From Aquicoccus porphyridii (GTDB lineage Bacteria > Pseudomonadota > Alphaproteobacteria > Rhodobacterales > Rhodobacteraceae), in assembly GCF_008369105.1 (NCBI RefSeq), contig NZ_VINQ01000006.1, positions 62,001 to 126,000 of the forward strand: a DNA stretch of 64,000 nucleotides. The letters run 5' to 3'. Position 1 is the stretch's first letter. Each line of letters starts with the position of its first letter. Below, in pieces: positions 18,599-27,378 of this stretch. The notes below the pieces were generated by a model. That model ran no database searches, was not told where the DNA came from, and was given only the letters and a program-made list of their open reading frames with translations. A program made the position numbers and the translations under genes.

Positions 18599-20614
18599 TC
18601 AGCCGACGCTCAACCGCCCGTCAAGCCGCGCCCCCGCCTCGGCGCTGATACCGCCCCGGTCACGGATAAAGGCGATGATCTCGTTGCGGTAAACCAGCCC
18701 GGTATCCTTGTAATCGAGCCCGCGCAGATCCATCCCCTTGATCTCGCCCGCCACGCCCGCGCCGATGGCCTGCCCGTTCCAGGCCTCGGAAAACCCGCCC
18801 AGCCGGATATAGGTGTTGATCGCCACGCGGAACTTGCGCTCCAGCATCTCCTCGATGGGCCGCCCCAAGAGGGTAATCTCCTCGGCCCGGGTCTCACCCG
18901 CGCTGGCCCCCGGCTCGATACGATACCGCAACCCTTCCGAGAAATGCAGGAACCCGCGCGACACGAACCCAGCAAGGTCAAGCTCGGCTTCTTCCTCGGC
19001 CCGCACGATGCGCTTGGCGTTCGATTGCACCATGTCGCGGATCTGCGCGCCGGTCATCTCGGCCACATGCACCTGGTCGGCATAGGGCATCACGTCATAC
19101 CACTGACCGAACGACAGCGGCCCATCGGCCACCCCCGACAGGATCGCCGTGGCATTGAACAGCGCCAGATCGACCGTACCATTGGGGAACTCGCCCGACC
19201 GCGCCACAAGCGCATCATTCATGAAGTTCAGAAGCGCGTTTTCCCTTCCATAGCGGTCGGCCATCACCGTTTCGGTGCTCACCGCGTCACCCGCCGTCAC
19301 CATGCCGATGCTCTCGGCCAGCTTGCCCTTGAGCGCCTCGCGCAGCGGGTCGATATGCGCCGCCTCGAACGCCGCATCGTAATCGCCCGCCTGCTCCAGC
19401 GCGCCGAATGTCGGATCGTCCTCGGCCACCCGCTGATCGCGCGGCTTCACCGGGTGCAGCCCGACATGGGTGAACCACGCCTTGCGCCCCTGATCGGCCC
19501 CCACCGACATGGCAATCTCGCCAAGGTATTTGCCGTTGGCCTCGGCCTGCGTCATCAACACGCCCTGGATCACGTTATCGGGGTTCAATCCCTCGCCATT
19601 CAGCCGGTCATGCGAATGCCCGCCAATCAGGACCACCGGCTTGTCGGTCAATTCGCCCGCCGCGGCGGCAATGTCGAAATCGCCCTCGCCGATCATGCGC
19701 ACCGCGCCCGCCTTGCCGCTGCGGCTCTGCCCGGTGCCGTATCCGCAATGCGACAGGATCACCACCACGTCGCTCACCTCGGCCAGCGCGGGCATCACGT
19801 TGCGGATCGCCTGCACCGGGCTGGCCACGTTCATGCCCGGATCGTCCGGCTGGCCGACGCGCGTATCGACCTGCGTGGTCAGCCCGACAAACCCGATGCG
19901 CAGCCCCTTCACCTCGCCCACGGCGGCGGCCACGTAATCGCGATCCCGCCTGAGATGCGCCGAGCCATGCACATTCGCCGTCAGCACCGGAAACGCTGCA
20001 TCCTTCTCGATCCCGATGCGCAGCATCTCGGCCCCGCGATCGAACTCGTGATTGCCCAGAACCGCCACATCCACCCCGGCGGCCGAATTGACGCGATACC
20101 CGGCATCGGCGACATATTCCTCCGGCGACCAGCCCAGCAATTCGTCGAACACCGACCCGGTGTGATCGTCACCCCCCGACAGCAGCAGCACGATTTCATC
20201 CTCGCCCGCCGCCGCGCGCGCCGCGCTCACCCGCTTTACGATCTGCGCCATGCGGTGGGTGTCGCCCTTCTTGCCGTGCATATCGGTGATGTGGTTGTGC
20301 ATGTCGTTGAAATGCATCAGCCGCAGAACCCGCCGCGTGCCCGGCTCCAGAACCGGGGCAGGCACCGGGTTGCCCGCTTCGGTCACGATACGGGAAATCG
20401 GACCGGCCAAGGGATCGCCCTTGAGCACGAACAACCGCTCGAACCGCCCCGCCGGGTTCGGCTCTGCCGGCACCATCAAAAGCTCGCCCGCCCCCGCGCT
20501 GGCATTGACACGAAAGCTCAGCATCGAGGTAAAGGCGGCCACGCTGGCCGCACCCGCGGTCAGAAAGCCACGCCGGTTCAGGTTCGTTCGGGAAAAGCGC
20601 ATCGAAAACCCCAT
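18599..20614 (-). CDS. Bifunctional metallophosphatase/5'-nucleotidase
   Basis: 671 residues; hydrolyses nucleotides or related phosphomonoesters outside the cytoplasm. A Tat-type signal (NRRGFLTAGAASVAAF) is followed by the calcineurin-like domain: LRLMHFNDMHNH, LLLSGGDDHTGS, VAVLGNHEFDRG, ILSHCGYG and GGHSHDRL. The C-terminal 5'-nucleotidase domain follows from about residue 420 (TVDLALFNATAILSG, FGQWYDVMPY). Start is 20614 or the in-frame ATG at 20602 closer to the twin arginine. It should supply phosphate or nucleosides from extracellular nucleotides. Confidence 0.88.
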   Translation of the reverse strand: MGFSMRFSRTNLNRRGFLTAGAASVAAFTSMLSFRVNASAGAGELLMVPAEPNPAGRFERLFVLKGDPLAGPISRIVTEAGNPVPAPVLEPGTRRVLRLMHFNDMHNHITDMHGKKGDTHRMAQIVKRVSAARAAAGEDEIVLLLSGGDDHTGSVFDELLGWSPEEYVADAGYRVNSAAGVDVAVLGNHEFDRGAEMLRIGIEKDAAFPVLTANVHGSAHLRRDRDYVAAAVGEVKGLRIGFVGLTTQVDTRVGQPDDPGMNVASPVQAIRNVMPALAEVSDVVVILSHCGYGTGQSRSGKAGAVRMIGEGDFDIAAAAGELTDKPVVLIGGHSHDRLNGEGLNPDNVIQGVLMTQAEANGKYLGEIAMSVGADQGRKAWFTHVGLHPVKPRDQRVAEDDPTFGALEQAGDYDAAFEAAHIDPLREALKGKLAESIGMVTAGDAVSTETVMADRYGRENALLNFMNDALVARSGEFPNGTVDLALFNATAILSGVADGPLSFGQWYDVMPYADQVHVAEMTGAQIRDMVQSNAKRIVRAEEEAELDLAGFVSRGFLHFSEGLRYRIEPGASAGETRAEEITLLGRPIEEMLERKFRVAINTYIRLGGFSEAWNGQAIGAGVAGEIKGMDLRGLDYKDTGLVYRNEIIAFIRDRGGISAEAGARLDGRLSVG

Positions 20615-20767
20615 CTGGTTTGTAAGTGATGGGTGCGCGCTAAGGGGCGGATACGACGCTCCGACAAATGATAGGTGAATTTTTCATGAAGGGCGCGCCC
20701 GCAAGCCATCACGCCCGCCCGATTTTTCGCAGAAAAATCGTCTTTCGATCCACAAGGCACGGCTGAA

Positions 20768-20859
20768 CCGCGCGCCCCGTTAATCTTAACCTTATCTCAA
20801 CACTTCGCCGTCACCCGGCAGCCGGATGTCAGCCGGGCAGCAGCCGGGAGTCACCCCCC
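20768..20859 (+). repeat. 92-bp intergenic repeat, copy A
   Basis: Begins CCGCGCGCCCCGTTAA and ends AGTCACCCCCC, with AGCCGGGCAGCAGCCGG inside. It shares both ends, the internal block and the exact 92-bp length with copies at 50635 and 63503. It lies downstream of ubiK and is flanked at 20732-20752 by a hairpin-forming GATTTTTCG/GAAAAATC sequence. Confidence 0.65.
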
Positions 20860-20907
20860 CACGAAATCGCCGGATCGAAATCCTTGACGCGCGGGGATCG
20901 GCCGACC

Positions 20908-21156
20908 TCACTTGGCCAGCTTTTCCTCCAGCGCGGCAATGCGCGTCTTCAACGCCTCGTTCTCCTCGCGGGCCTTCTGGGCCATCGCGCGGACCGCGTC
21001 GAACTCTTCGCGGGTGACGAAATCGCGATCGGCCAACCACCTGTCGACAAAGGATTTCATCGCCGTTTCGGCCTCGTCCTTGGCGCCCTGCGCCACGCCC
21101 ATCGCGTTGGTCATGAGCTGGCTCATGTCGTCGAGAATCTTGTTGCGGGTCTGCAT
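20908..21156 (-). CDS. ubiK: Accessory factor UbiK family protein
   Basis: 82 residues, starting at ATG 21156 with AAGGGGG upstream. The protein is almost entirely helical: an amphipathic helix (KILDDMSQLMTNAMGVAQGAKDEAE) and a C-terminal coiled coil (AREENEALKTRIAALEEKLAK). This is the YqiC/UbiK (BMFP) architecture. In enterobacteria UbiK assists ubiquinone synthesis with UbiJ; in this group it is annotated by homology only. It is divergent from lgt, a conserved arrangement in Rhodobacterales as I recall. Confidence 0.88.
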   Translation of the reverse strand: MQTRNKILDDMSQLMTNAMGVAQGAKDEAETAMKSFVDRWLADRDFVTREEFDAVRAMAQKAREENEALKTRIAALEEKLAK

Positions 21157-21262
21157 CGGAACCCCCTTGGGAAAATGTTTTGACGTTGCGTTCCTATATG
21201 GGGGCGTCCCCCCCGAACCGCAAGCTTGACTTGCCCCCCGTTCCAGCCCCAAAACGGAGCCC

Positions 21263-22153
21263 ATGAGCGCCCTGATCCCCTTCCCCGACATCTCGCCCGA
21301 GATCTTCACGATCACGGCATTCGGCATAGATTTTGCGTTACGCTGGTATGCCCTCGCCTATATATTGGGGATCATCATCGCGTGGCGATTGACCCTGCGC
21401 GCCCTGCGCCGCGCCGCGCTCTGGCCCGGCGACACCCCGCCGATGCGCCCCGAACAGCTCGACGACCTGCTCACATGGATCATCCTGGGGGTGATTCTCG
21501 GTGGGCGACTGGGCTACGTGATCTTCTACAACCCGGGTTACTTCATTGAAAACCCTGCACAAATCCTGATGGTCTGGCAGGGCGGCATGTCCTTTCACGG
21601 CGGTTTCCTGGGCGTCGCCCTCGCCGTCTGGCTCTTCACCCTGCGCCACCACCTCCCCAAGCTCTCCACCGCCGACGCCATCGCCCTCGGCGTGCCTTGG
21701 GGTCTGATGCTCGGGCGCATCGCCAACTTCATCAATGCCGAGCTTTGGGGAAGGCCCACCACCCTGCCATGGGGGGTCGCGTTCCCCGGCCATGCAGCAC
21801 AGGATTGCCCTGATATTACAGGGATTTGTGCCCGCCACCCGTCGCAGCTTTATGAGGCAGCGCTCGAAGGTCTGGTGCTTGGATTGCTGCTCTTGTGGCT
21901 GGTCTGGCGGCGCGGTGCGTTCAAATCCCCGGGCCTCATTTCCGGCACGTTCTTCGCCGGATACGGCGCCGCGCGCTTTGTCGTCGAGTTCTTCCGCCAG
22001 CCCGATGCGCAGTTCGTCACGTTCGACAATCCCATGGGCCACGTGCTCCAGATCGGCGCGTCCGGCCTCACCATGGGACAGCTTCTTTCCCTGCCCATGC
22101 TGGCCCTTGGCCTTGGTTTGATTGCATTTTCCCGACGCTCGCGCGTGACATGA
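21263..22153 (+). CDS. lgt: Phosphatidylglycerol--prolipoprotein diacylglyceryl transferase
   Basis: 296 residues with seven hydrophobic helices; attaches diacylglycerol to the lipobox cysteine of prolipoproteins at the inner membrane. Signature motifs: [28 protein letters not shown] and the Lgt signature [16 protein letters not shown], then HPSQLYEA and [15 protein letters not shown]. Its stop overlaps the next start by four bases (ATGA), so lgt, the methyltransferase and pgeF form a translationally coupled operon. Confidence 0.96.
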   Translation: MSALIPFPDISPEIFTITAFGIDFALRWYALAYILGIIIAWRLTLRALRRAALWPGDTPPMRPEQLDDLLTWIILGVILGGRLGYVIFYNPGYFIENPAQILMVWQGGMSFHGGFLGVALAVWLFTLRHHLPKLSTADAIALGVPWGLMLGRIANFINAELWGRPTTLPWGVAFPGHAAQDCPDITGICARHPSQLYEAALEGLVLGLLLLWLVWRRGAFKSPGLISGTFFAGYGAARFVVEFFRQPDAQFVTFDNPMGHVLQIGASGLTMGQLLSLPMLALGLGLIAFSRRSRVT

Positions 22154-23211
22154 AGGAATTGGAAACCATTTTGCGCGACCGTGTTCTTGCGCAAGGGCCG
22201 ATCCCTGTCGCGGATTTCATGGCGGAATGCCTGCTCAACCCGCGATTCGGTTACTACACCACGCGCGATCCGCTGGGCGCCGCTGGTGATTTCACCACCG
22301 CGCCCGAAATATCCCAGATGTTCGGTGAACTTCTGGGGCTGAGCCTGGCGCAAGCCTGGCTCGATCAGGGCGCGCCCACGCCCTTCACCCTGGCCGAGCT
22401 TGGACCGGGGCGCGGAACCCTCATGTCCGATATACTGCGTGCCACCCGCACCATCCCCGGCTTTCACGACGCCGCGCGAATCTGGCTGGTCGAGGCGTCG
22501 AGCACCCTGCGCGAAGCCCAGAAAACCACCCTCGCCACCCACGCGATCGAATGGACAGACCGCGCCGAATCCCTGCCCGATCACCCTCTTTTCCTTGTCG
22601 CGAACGAATTTTTCGACGCCCTCCCGATCCGCCAATTCATCCGCCAGGGCGACGGCTGGGCCGAGCGGTGCATCGGGCTCGACAACGGCCAGTTCGCCTT
22701 TGTCACAGCCCCGCCCACACCCGAATCCACGCTCTCCCATCGACTCCCCGACACGCGCAACGGCGACCTGGTCGAGGTCTCGCCCGACGCCCCCACCATC
22801 GCCCGAACCATCGGCGAAAAGATCGAGGTCCATGGCGGCGCCGCCCTCATCATCGACTATGGTGACTGGCGCAGCCTTGGCGACACGCTCCAGGCGCTGC
22901 ACCGGCACGAAACGTCCAACCCTTTGGAAAAACTGGGGGAATCCGACCTCACCGCGCATGTCGATTTCGAGGTTCTGGCCATGGCCAGCCCGTCTGCGCA
23001 CACGCGTCTCACGCCCCAGGGGGTCTTTCTCGAACGGCTCGGCATCGCCCAACGCGCCGAGGCACTGGCCGCCCATCTGGACGGGGAAAGCCTGCAATCC
23101 CACATCGCCGCGCATCGCCGGTTGACGCACCCCGCGGAAATGGGGACGCTCTTCAAGGTGCTGGGGCTTTATCCGAAATCCGCAACGCCTCCGCCGGGAT
23201 TGGAACCATGA
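22150..23211 (+). CDS. SAM-dependent methyltransferase, MidA/NDUFAF7 family
   Basis: 353 residues starting at the ATG that overlaps the lgt stop. It has [45 protein letters not shown] near the N-terminus and [19 protein letters not shown] (SAM-binding) around residue 80, both hallmarks of the DUF185/MidA family. Mitochondrial NDUFAF7 methylates an arginine of complex I; the bacterial target is unproven. It overlaps pgeF by four bases. The phrase [15 protein letters not shown] is another family marker. Confidence 0.9.
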   Translation: MKELETILRDRVLAQGPIPVADFMAECLLNPRFGYYTTRDPLGAAGDFTTAPEISQMFGELLGLSLAQAWLDQGAPTPFTLAELGPGRGTLMSDILRATRTIPGFHDAARIWLVEASSTLREAQKTTLATHAIEWTDRAESLPDHPLFLVANEFFDALPIRQFIRQGDGWAERCIGLDNGQFAFVTAPPTPESTLSHRLPDTRNGDLVEVSPDAPTIARTIGEKIEVHGGAALIIDYGDWRSLGDTLQALHRHETSNPLEKLGESDLTAHVDFEVLAMASPSAHTRLTPQGVFLERLGIAQRAEALAAHLDGESLQSHIAAHRRLTHPAEMGTLFKVLGLYPKSATPPPGLEP

Positions 23212-23963
23212 CGCTGGAAGCCATCACATCGCCCCTGCTCCGCCCCGTGCGCCACGGGTTTTTCACCCGCAAGGGCGGCAGTTCCTCGGGCGTGTTCGCC
23301 GGGCTCAACTGCGGCCCCGGCTCCTCGGATCAGGCCGAGGCGGTGTCGATGAACCGTGCCCGCGTTGCGCATGAAATCAATGTCTTGCCCGAGAACCTCG
23401 TGACGCTGCACCAGGTTCATTCCGCCGATGTGATCACGCTGAGCGAACCACCCAAGACCCGCCCGCAAGCCGACGCGCTTGTCACGTCGACGCCCGGCCT
23501 CGCACTTGGCGTTCTGACCGCCGATTGCCAGCCGGTTCTCCTTGCCGATGCCGGGGCGGGGGTTGTCGGCGCGGCCCATGCCGGGTGGAAAGGCGCGCTT
23601 TCCGGCCTGTTGGAGGCGACCCTCGACGCCATGGAAGCCCTTGGCGCGACACGCGAAAACATCCATGCGGTGATCGGCCCAACGATCAGCCAGTCGGCCT
23701 ATGAAGTCGGTCCCGAGTTTCTTGATCGCTTCCTTGCCGACGATCCCGGGAACAGTCGCTTCTTCGCCAACGGCACTGACGATCGTTATCATTTCGACCT
23801 GCCCGGTTACGGGCTGCACCGTCTGCGTGCGGCTGGCGTCGGGGATGCCGAATGGACCCGGCATTGCACCTATGCCGACCCCGTCCGCTTCTACAGCTAC
23901 CGCCGCACGACACATGCGGGCGAGGCCGATTACGGACGCCTCATCTCGGTGATCCGCCTCTGA
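23208..23963 (+). CDS. pgeF: Peptidoglycan editing factor PgeF (polyphenol oxidase family)
   Basis: 251 residues. In Escherichia coli PgeF removes wrongly incorporated L-serine from UDP-MurNAc-tripeptide. The conserved metal-binding residues are seen in HQVHSADVI, LTADCQPVLLAD and AAHAGWKGALSG, and GPTISQSAYEVG is the second signature. The C-terminus SYRRTTHAGEADYGRLISVIRL is typical. It is the last gene of the lgt operon, coupled by an ATGA overlap. Confidence 0.92.
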   Translation: MTLEAITSPLLRPVRHGFFTRKGGSSSGVFAGLNCGPGSSDQAEAVSMNRARVAHEINVLPENLVTLHQVHSADVITLSEPPKTRPQADALVTSTPGLALGVLTADCQPVLLADAGAGVVGAAHAGWKGALSGLLEATLDAMEALGATRENIHAVIGPTISQSAYEVGPEFLDRFLADDPGNSRFFANGTDDRYHFDLPGYGLHRLRAAGVGDAEWTRHCTYADPVRFYSYRRTTHAGEADYGRLISVIRL

Positions 23964-24218
23964 CCGCCCGCCCCTGCCACAGCTTCGCCCCATTCCCGTC
24001 GGAAACAATCTCCTCATACTGGCCTGATTGGTCATGAAACCGGTGCATTTCCTGATGTTTCACCGCAATCCACCCGATCCCGCCCTGCGGCCCGAATGGC
24101 GTATCTTGGCTTGGCCAAACCCGCAAACTGCCCTTCCGGGGCCAAATCTTTGTCCGAATCCACAGGCAAAAAGAAGCCAACGAAAGCGCCGCAAAACGGC
24201 CAAGGCAGGAGATACGGC

Positions 24219-24362
24219 ATGAAAAAGCAACCCAGTTGGATCAAATCGGTCATCGAAACCGCACAGCGTGAAACCACGGCCATGCCCTGGCAACGTGGAA
24301 CCCGCCGCCAGGCCATGATCGCCAAGCGCCGCAACAGCACGCTCAAGACCCAGACCGCCTGA
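24219..24362 (+). CDS. Small basic hypothetical protein (47 aa)
   Basis: ATG 24219 has AGGAGA eight bases upstream and is followed by a strong terminator, the layout of a genuine small gene. The product is rich in lysine, arginine and glutamine (MKKQPSWIKSVIETAQRE at its start, then PWQRGTRRQAMIAKRRN), with a pI well above 10 and no membrane segment. It could bind nucleic acid or ribosomes; I do not recognise a family. The 255-base gap before it shows only a weak opposite-strand frame (23941-24180). Confidence 0.65.
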   Translation: MKKQPSWIKSVIETAQRETTAMPWQRGTRRQAMIAKRRNSTLKTQTA

Positions 24363-24414
24363 CCCCATCAGGACCGGCAGCAGTCCTTGCCGGTCGCCCA
24401 CGCTCACATGTAGG

Positions 24415-24450
24415 AACCGGGCCGCTTTTCAAAGCGGCCCGGTTTGTTTT
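24415..24450 (+). terminator. Strong rho-independent terminator
   Basis: AACCGGGCCGCTTT (24415-24428) pairs perfectly with 24431-24444 and is followed by TGTTTT. A smaller 8-bp hairpin at 24371-24394 precedes it. It terminates the 47-aa gene. Confidence 0.85.
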
Positions 24451-24463
24451 CACGAATCGGATT

Positions 24464-24650
24464 GTGGCAAAATCTGCCACGGTAGGGAAACAATCCCGTG
24501 GTGTTCTGGAGAATTGATATGGGCTCATTCACCGATGTCCCGCATTCTTTGACAGTCCCGCAAAAACCCGGGCATTCTGAACTCGTAATTTAACAAGTCC
24601 TTCTGTCGTTGTCGGTGGGGGCCGACGCGGATGTGACCACCGCCGACAGG
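24464..24650 (+). promoter_or_regulatory. Structured leader of the Hint-domain gene
   Basis: Two overlapping hairpins share the same bases: GTGGCA/TGCCAC (24464-24480), and CCAC at 24477-24480 with GTGG at 24499-24502. A 24-codon frame follows (24519-24593). Further on, 24603-24608 plus 24613-24618 can pair with 24644-24649 plus 24637-24642, burying the CAGG ribosome site of the ATG at 24659. A competing hairpin (24611-24615 with 24622-24626) would free it. Confidence 0.45.
24519..24593 (+). CDS. Possible leader peptide (24 aa)
   Basis: ATG 24519 with GGAG nine bases upstream encodes MGSFTDVPHSLTVPQKPGHS plus four residues before TAA. It lies between two hairpin regions upstream of the Hint-domain gene. 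It could be a leader peptide controlling the downstream structure or a chance frame. No residue run suggests an amino-acid attenuator, though three prolines occur. Confidence 0.3.
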   Translation: MGSFTDVPHSLTVPQKPGHSELVI

Positions 24651-24658
24651 TGATACAC

Positions 24659-25489
24659 ATGACGACCCCTTCCAAGGCCGGATTTTCACCGGCCAGAGTG
24701 ACGCATTCTCTCTCAACGGCGCGGGCTCTCTCACCCCGTCCCTCCCCCGCGCCGCGTCCCTCCTGCTCAACTCGACCCGAACAGTCTCAGCGCAACAAAT
24801 CCCTCATGCGCAGGGTCGAGATCGCCGCATTGTCGCCCGATGGGTCCATCCGCCAATCCCAGCATATCGCCCCGGCTACAGCCGCGTTCGAAGGTGCGTT
24901 TTCCGCCTTTGCCCGCGGCACGATGATACAAACCACCGAGGGGCCATGCGCGATCGAGGATCTCAGCCCAGGCGACATGTTGGAGGTGGTGGATGAAAAG
25001 CCACAACCCGTAGTCTGGATCGGTTCCATGTCGCTCGTCCCCACCGCGCCGGTCGAGCGCCCCGAACTGACCCGCCTGACACGGATCATGGCCGACACGC
25101 TTGGGCTGTCGCGCCCGATGCACGACCTCGTGCTCGGCCCCGGGGCGCGGCTCTTGCGCAACCCTGTTGCGTTGCGCGACCTGACGACACAGACCCGGCT
25201 GCTGACACCGGCGCGGGTCTTTGCCGACGGGCTCAGCATTTTCGAGATCACGCCGCCGACGCCGGTCAAGCTCTATCACCTGTGCCTGCCGCGTCACGCG
25301 ATCATCCTTGCCGGGGGTCTCGAAGTCGAAAGCTACCATCCCGGCAAATCGCTGCTGCGTGACATGGGTAACAACATGCGGGCGCTGTTCCTGTCGCTTT
25401 TCCCGCATATTTCCCAGCCTGACGATTTTGGCGCCCTGGCCTGTCCTCGGGCCGATCAGGCACCGCTCGGGCACCTCACGCCCGCCTGA
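24659..25489 (+). CDS. Hint-domain protein
   Basis: 276 residues. The N-terminal 45 are Ser/Pro/Arg-rich and disordered-looking. A Hint (hedgehog/intein) domain starts near residue 80: AFARGTMIQTTEGPCAIEDLSPGDMLEVVD, then HDLVLGPGARLL, LTPARVF and YHLCLPRHAIILAGGLEVES. The position of the usual catalytic cysteine (CFxxGT) is alanine here, so self-cleavage is unlikely. Proteins of this type are common in Rhodobacteraceae and their role is unknown. The ATG at 24659 follows CAGG; GTG 24650 is an alternative. It is convergent with the AEC transporter gene. Confidence 0.8.
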   Translation: MTTPSKAGFSPARVTHSLSTARALSPRPSPAPRPSCSTRPEQSQRNKSLMRRVEIAALSPDGSIRQSQHIAPATAAFEGAFSAFARGTMIQTTEGPCAIEDLSPGDMLEVVDEKPQPVVWIGSMSLVPTAPVERPELTRLTRIMADTLGLSRPMHDLVLGPGARLLRNPVALRDLTTQTRLLTPARVFADGLSIFEITPPTPVKLYHLCLPRHAIILAGGLEVESYHPGKSLLRDMGNNMRALFLSLFPHISQPDDFGALACPRADQAPLGHLTPA

Positions 25490-25585
25490 GATGCCCCGCA
25501 ATCGCCTCGATCAACTGCCCTTCGCCTTCGGCCAGACCGCCGGCAATCGCCGCGCCCGTCCTTGCGCCGGACCAGATCACCCTGT

Positions 25586-26515
25586 TCAGGGCAGCGCCCC
25601 CAGCCACAGCCAGACCGTCAGGATCGACAACGCCGTGCCGACAAGGACGCTCGACGCCGCCACCCTCTGCGCCCGCCCGTAAAGCGAAGCAAAGACATAG
25701 ATGTTGATCCCCGGCGCCATCGACGCCGTCAGCACCGCCGAGCGGAATCCCTCCTGCCCAAGGTCGAACCATCTGCCCATCACCCAGACCACCGCAGGAT
25801 GCAGTGCCAGCGCCGACAGGCAGACATAGAGAATGACCTTCATATCGCCTTGCGGGCGGTAGCGTACCAGCACCCCCCCCATCCCGAACAGCGCCACCGG
25901 AAGCGCCGCCCGCGTCAAAAGCTCGATCGCATCCATCGCGGCCACAGGCACCGGCACCGCCAACAGGTTGACAATAAAGCCCAGCCCGATCCCGATCACC
26001 AGAGCATTGCGGAACATCGCCCGCAGCACCGTTCCCGGCAGCCGGATCAACGATTGCCCGCGCGCCCGCGCGATCTCCATCGCGGTGATCCCAAGCCCGT
26101 AACAGAACGGCGAATGCACCGCGACAATGGCATAGTTCGGCCCCAGGGAATCCGCGCCAAAAGCGCGCTCGGTGATCGGCAGGCCCAACATCAACGAATT
26201 GGCAAACAGGCCGGCAAAACCGATGGCAACCGAATCCTCCCATTCCCGCCGGAACAGGAACCGCGCGCCCAGAAGACAGAACAGGAAACTTGCCGTCGAT
26301 CCGGTATAGAAACTTACCAGAAGGCCGGTGTCGAACGTCTCGCCCAGATCGAGCCGGGCAATTGCCTGAAACAACAACGCCGGAAACACGAAATTCTGCG
26401 AGAACCGCATCAGCCCGTCGATATCCGCCGCGCTCAGGAACCCCCGCCAAACGGCGGCATAGCCAAATCCGATGACAAGAAAGACCGGCAGGATGACATC
26501 CAGAAGCGCCTGCAT
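25586..26515 (-). CDS. AEC family transporter
   Basis: 309 residues with about ten hydrophobic helices arranged as two five-helix repeats: MQALLDVILPVFLVIGFGYA at the start and LTASMAPGINIYVFASLYGRA in the second half. NFVFPALLFQAIA and FANSLMLGLPI are typical of the auxin-efflux-carrier/malonate-permease (Mem_trans) family. Substrates are usually organic acids; none can be named here. It lies downstream of the MBL hydrolase gene on the same strand. Confidence 0.87.
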   Translation of the reverse strand: MQALLDVILPVFLVIGFGYAAVWRGFLSAADIDGLMRFSQNFVFPALLFQAIARLDLGETFDTGLLVSFYTGSTASFLFCLLGARFLFRREWEDSVAIGFAGLFANSLMLGLPITERAFGADSLGPNYAIVAVHSPFCYGLGITAMEIARARGQSLIRLPGTVLRAMFRNALVIGIGLGFIVNLLAVPVPVAAMDAIELLTRAALPVALFGMGGVLVRYRPQGDMKVILYVCLSALALHPAVVWVMGRWFDLGQEGFRSAVLTASMAPGINIYVFASLYGRAQRVAASSVLVGTALSILTVWLWLGALP

Positions 26516-26580
26516 CGCTCAGCCCCCCGCCCCGCCCGTGACCGGCACGCAAGAGCCGGGCAAGGGCTGCGTCCTCGCTC

Positions 26581-27378
26581 TCATGCCGGAAAGCTCAGAA
26601 CCATCCCGTCATAGGCCGGGGTGATATGCCCGGGCGTTTCCGCCTCAAGCGTCGCGTAATCGAGATCAATGTGCATGTTGGTCAGAACCGCACGTTTCGG
26701 TGCCGCCCGTTCGATCCAGCCCAGCGATTGCTCAAGATGCGAATGGGTCGGGTGCGGTGTGCGCCGCAACGCGTCGAGAATCCAGCAATCCAGCCCCTCG
26801 ACCGCCTCCCAGGCGTTCTCGGTCATCTCTGCCACGTCCGGCAGATAGGCCAACCCGCCAATCCGGAAACCCAGCGCGTCGATCGCCCCGTGCCCCACCT
26901 TGAACGGGCTGAGCGTCACCGCCCCGCCCGCGCCTTCGATCACCACATCGCCCTTGATCGTGTGCATGTCGAGGATCGGAGGATAGGGGCTGTCCTCGGG
27001 CTGCACAAAGGCATAGCCAAAGCGCGAGAACAGATCGTTCTGCGTGTCACCATCGGCCCAGACCGGCAGGCGACGGCGCATGTTGAAGACGATCATCCGC
27101 AGATCGTCCAACCCATGCACGTGATCGGCATGGCTATGGGTCCAGATCACGCCGTCAAGCTCCCCCACCCCCGCGTCCAGCAACTGCTGGCGCAGATCGG
27201 GCGACGTGTCGATCAGAATGCGGGTGATCGCGTCGCCCTCGACCCGCTCGACCAGCATGGAACAGCGGCGGCGTTGGTTCCTGGGATTGGTCGGGTCGCA
27301 CTCGCCCCAATGCCCGCCCAGCCGCGGTACTCCGCCCGACGATCCGCATCCCAGGATGGTAAATCGCATTTCGGCCAT
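26581..27378 (-). CDS. MBL-fold metallohydrolase (PhnP-like)
   Basis: 265 residues. Metal-binding motif THSHADHVHGLDDLR near residues 80-94, with further ligands in LPDVAEM and LTNMHIDLDY. The N-terminus ILGCGSSGGVPRLGG and the cluster RRRCSMLV resemble PhnP phosphoribosyl cyclic phosphodiesterase. In Rhodobacterales it is linked to tatD rather than to phosphonate genes, so the substrate is open. Its ATG overlaps the tatD stop by one base (TAATG), so the two are coupled. Confidence 0.87.
   Translation of the reverse strand: MAEMRFTILGCGSSGGVPRLGGHWGECDPTNPRNQRRRCSMLVERVEGDAITRILIDTSPDLRQQLLDAGVGELDGVIWTHSHADHVHGLDDLRMIVFNMRRRLPVWADGDTQNDLFSRFGYAFVQPEDSPYPPILDMHTIKGDVVIEGAGGAVTLSPFKVGHGAIDALGFRIGGLAYLPDVAEMTENAWEAVEGLDCWILDALRRTPHPTHSHLEQSLGWIERAAPKRAVLTNMHIDLDYATLEAETPGHITPAYDGMVLSFPA

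Noticed and set aside
16514-20629. Open frame of more than 1300 codons on the plus strand
   Set aside because: It lies wholly antisense to two well-supported genes and is rich in H, P, R and Q with no domain. Long antisense frames are common in high-GC coding DNA.
23964-24180. Minus-strand frame overlapping the end of pgeF
   Set aside because: About 79 codons with moderate codon bias but no ribosome site that I trust; it overlaps pgeF and I recognise no family.
25490-25585. Possible gene remnant after the Hint gene (minus-strand frame ending GEGQLIEAIAGHLRRA)
   Set aside because: The frame is open only because it runs antiphase through the AEC gene; 96 bases are too few to judge.
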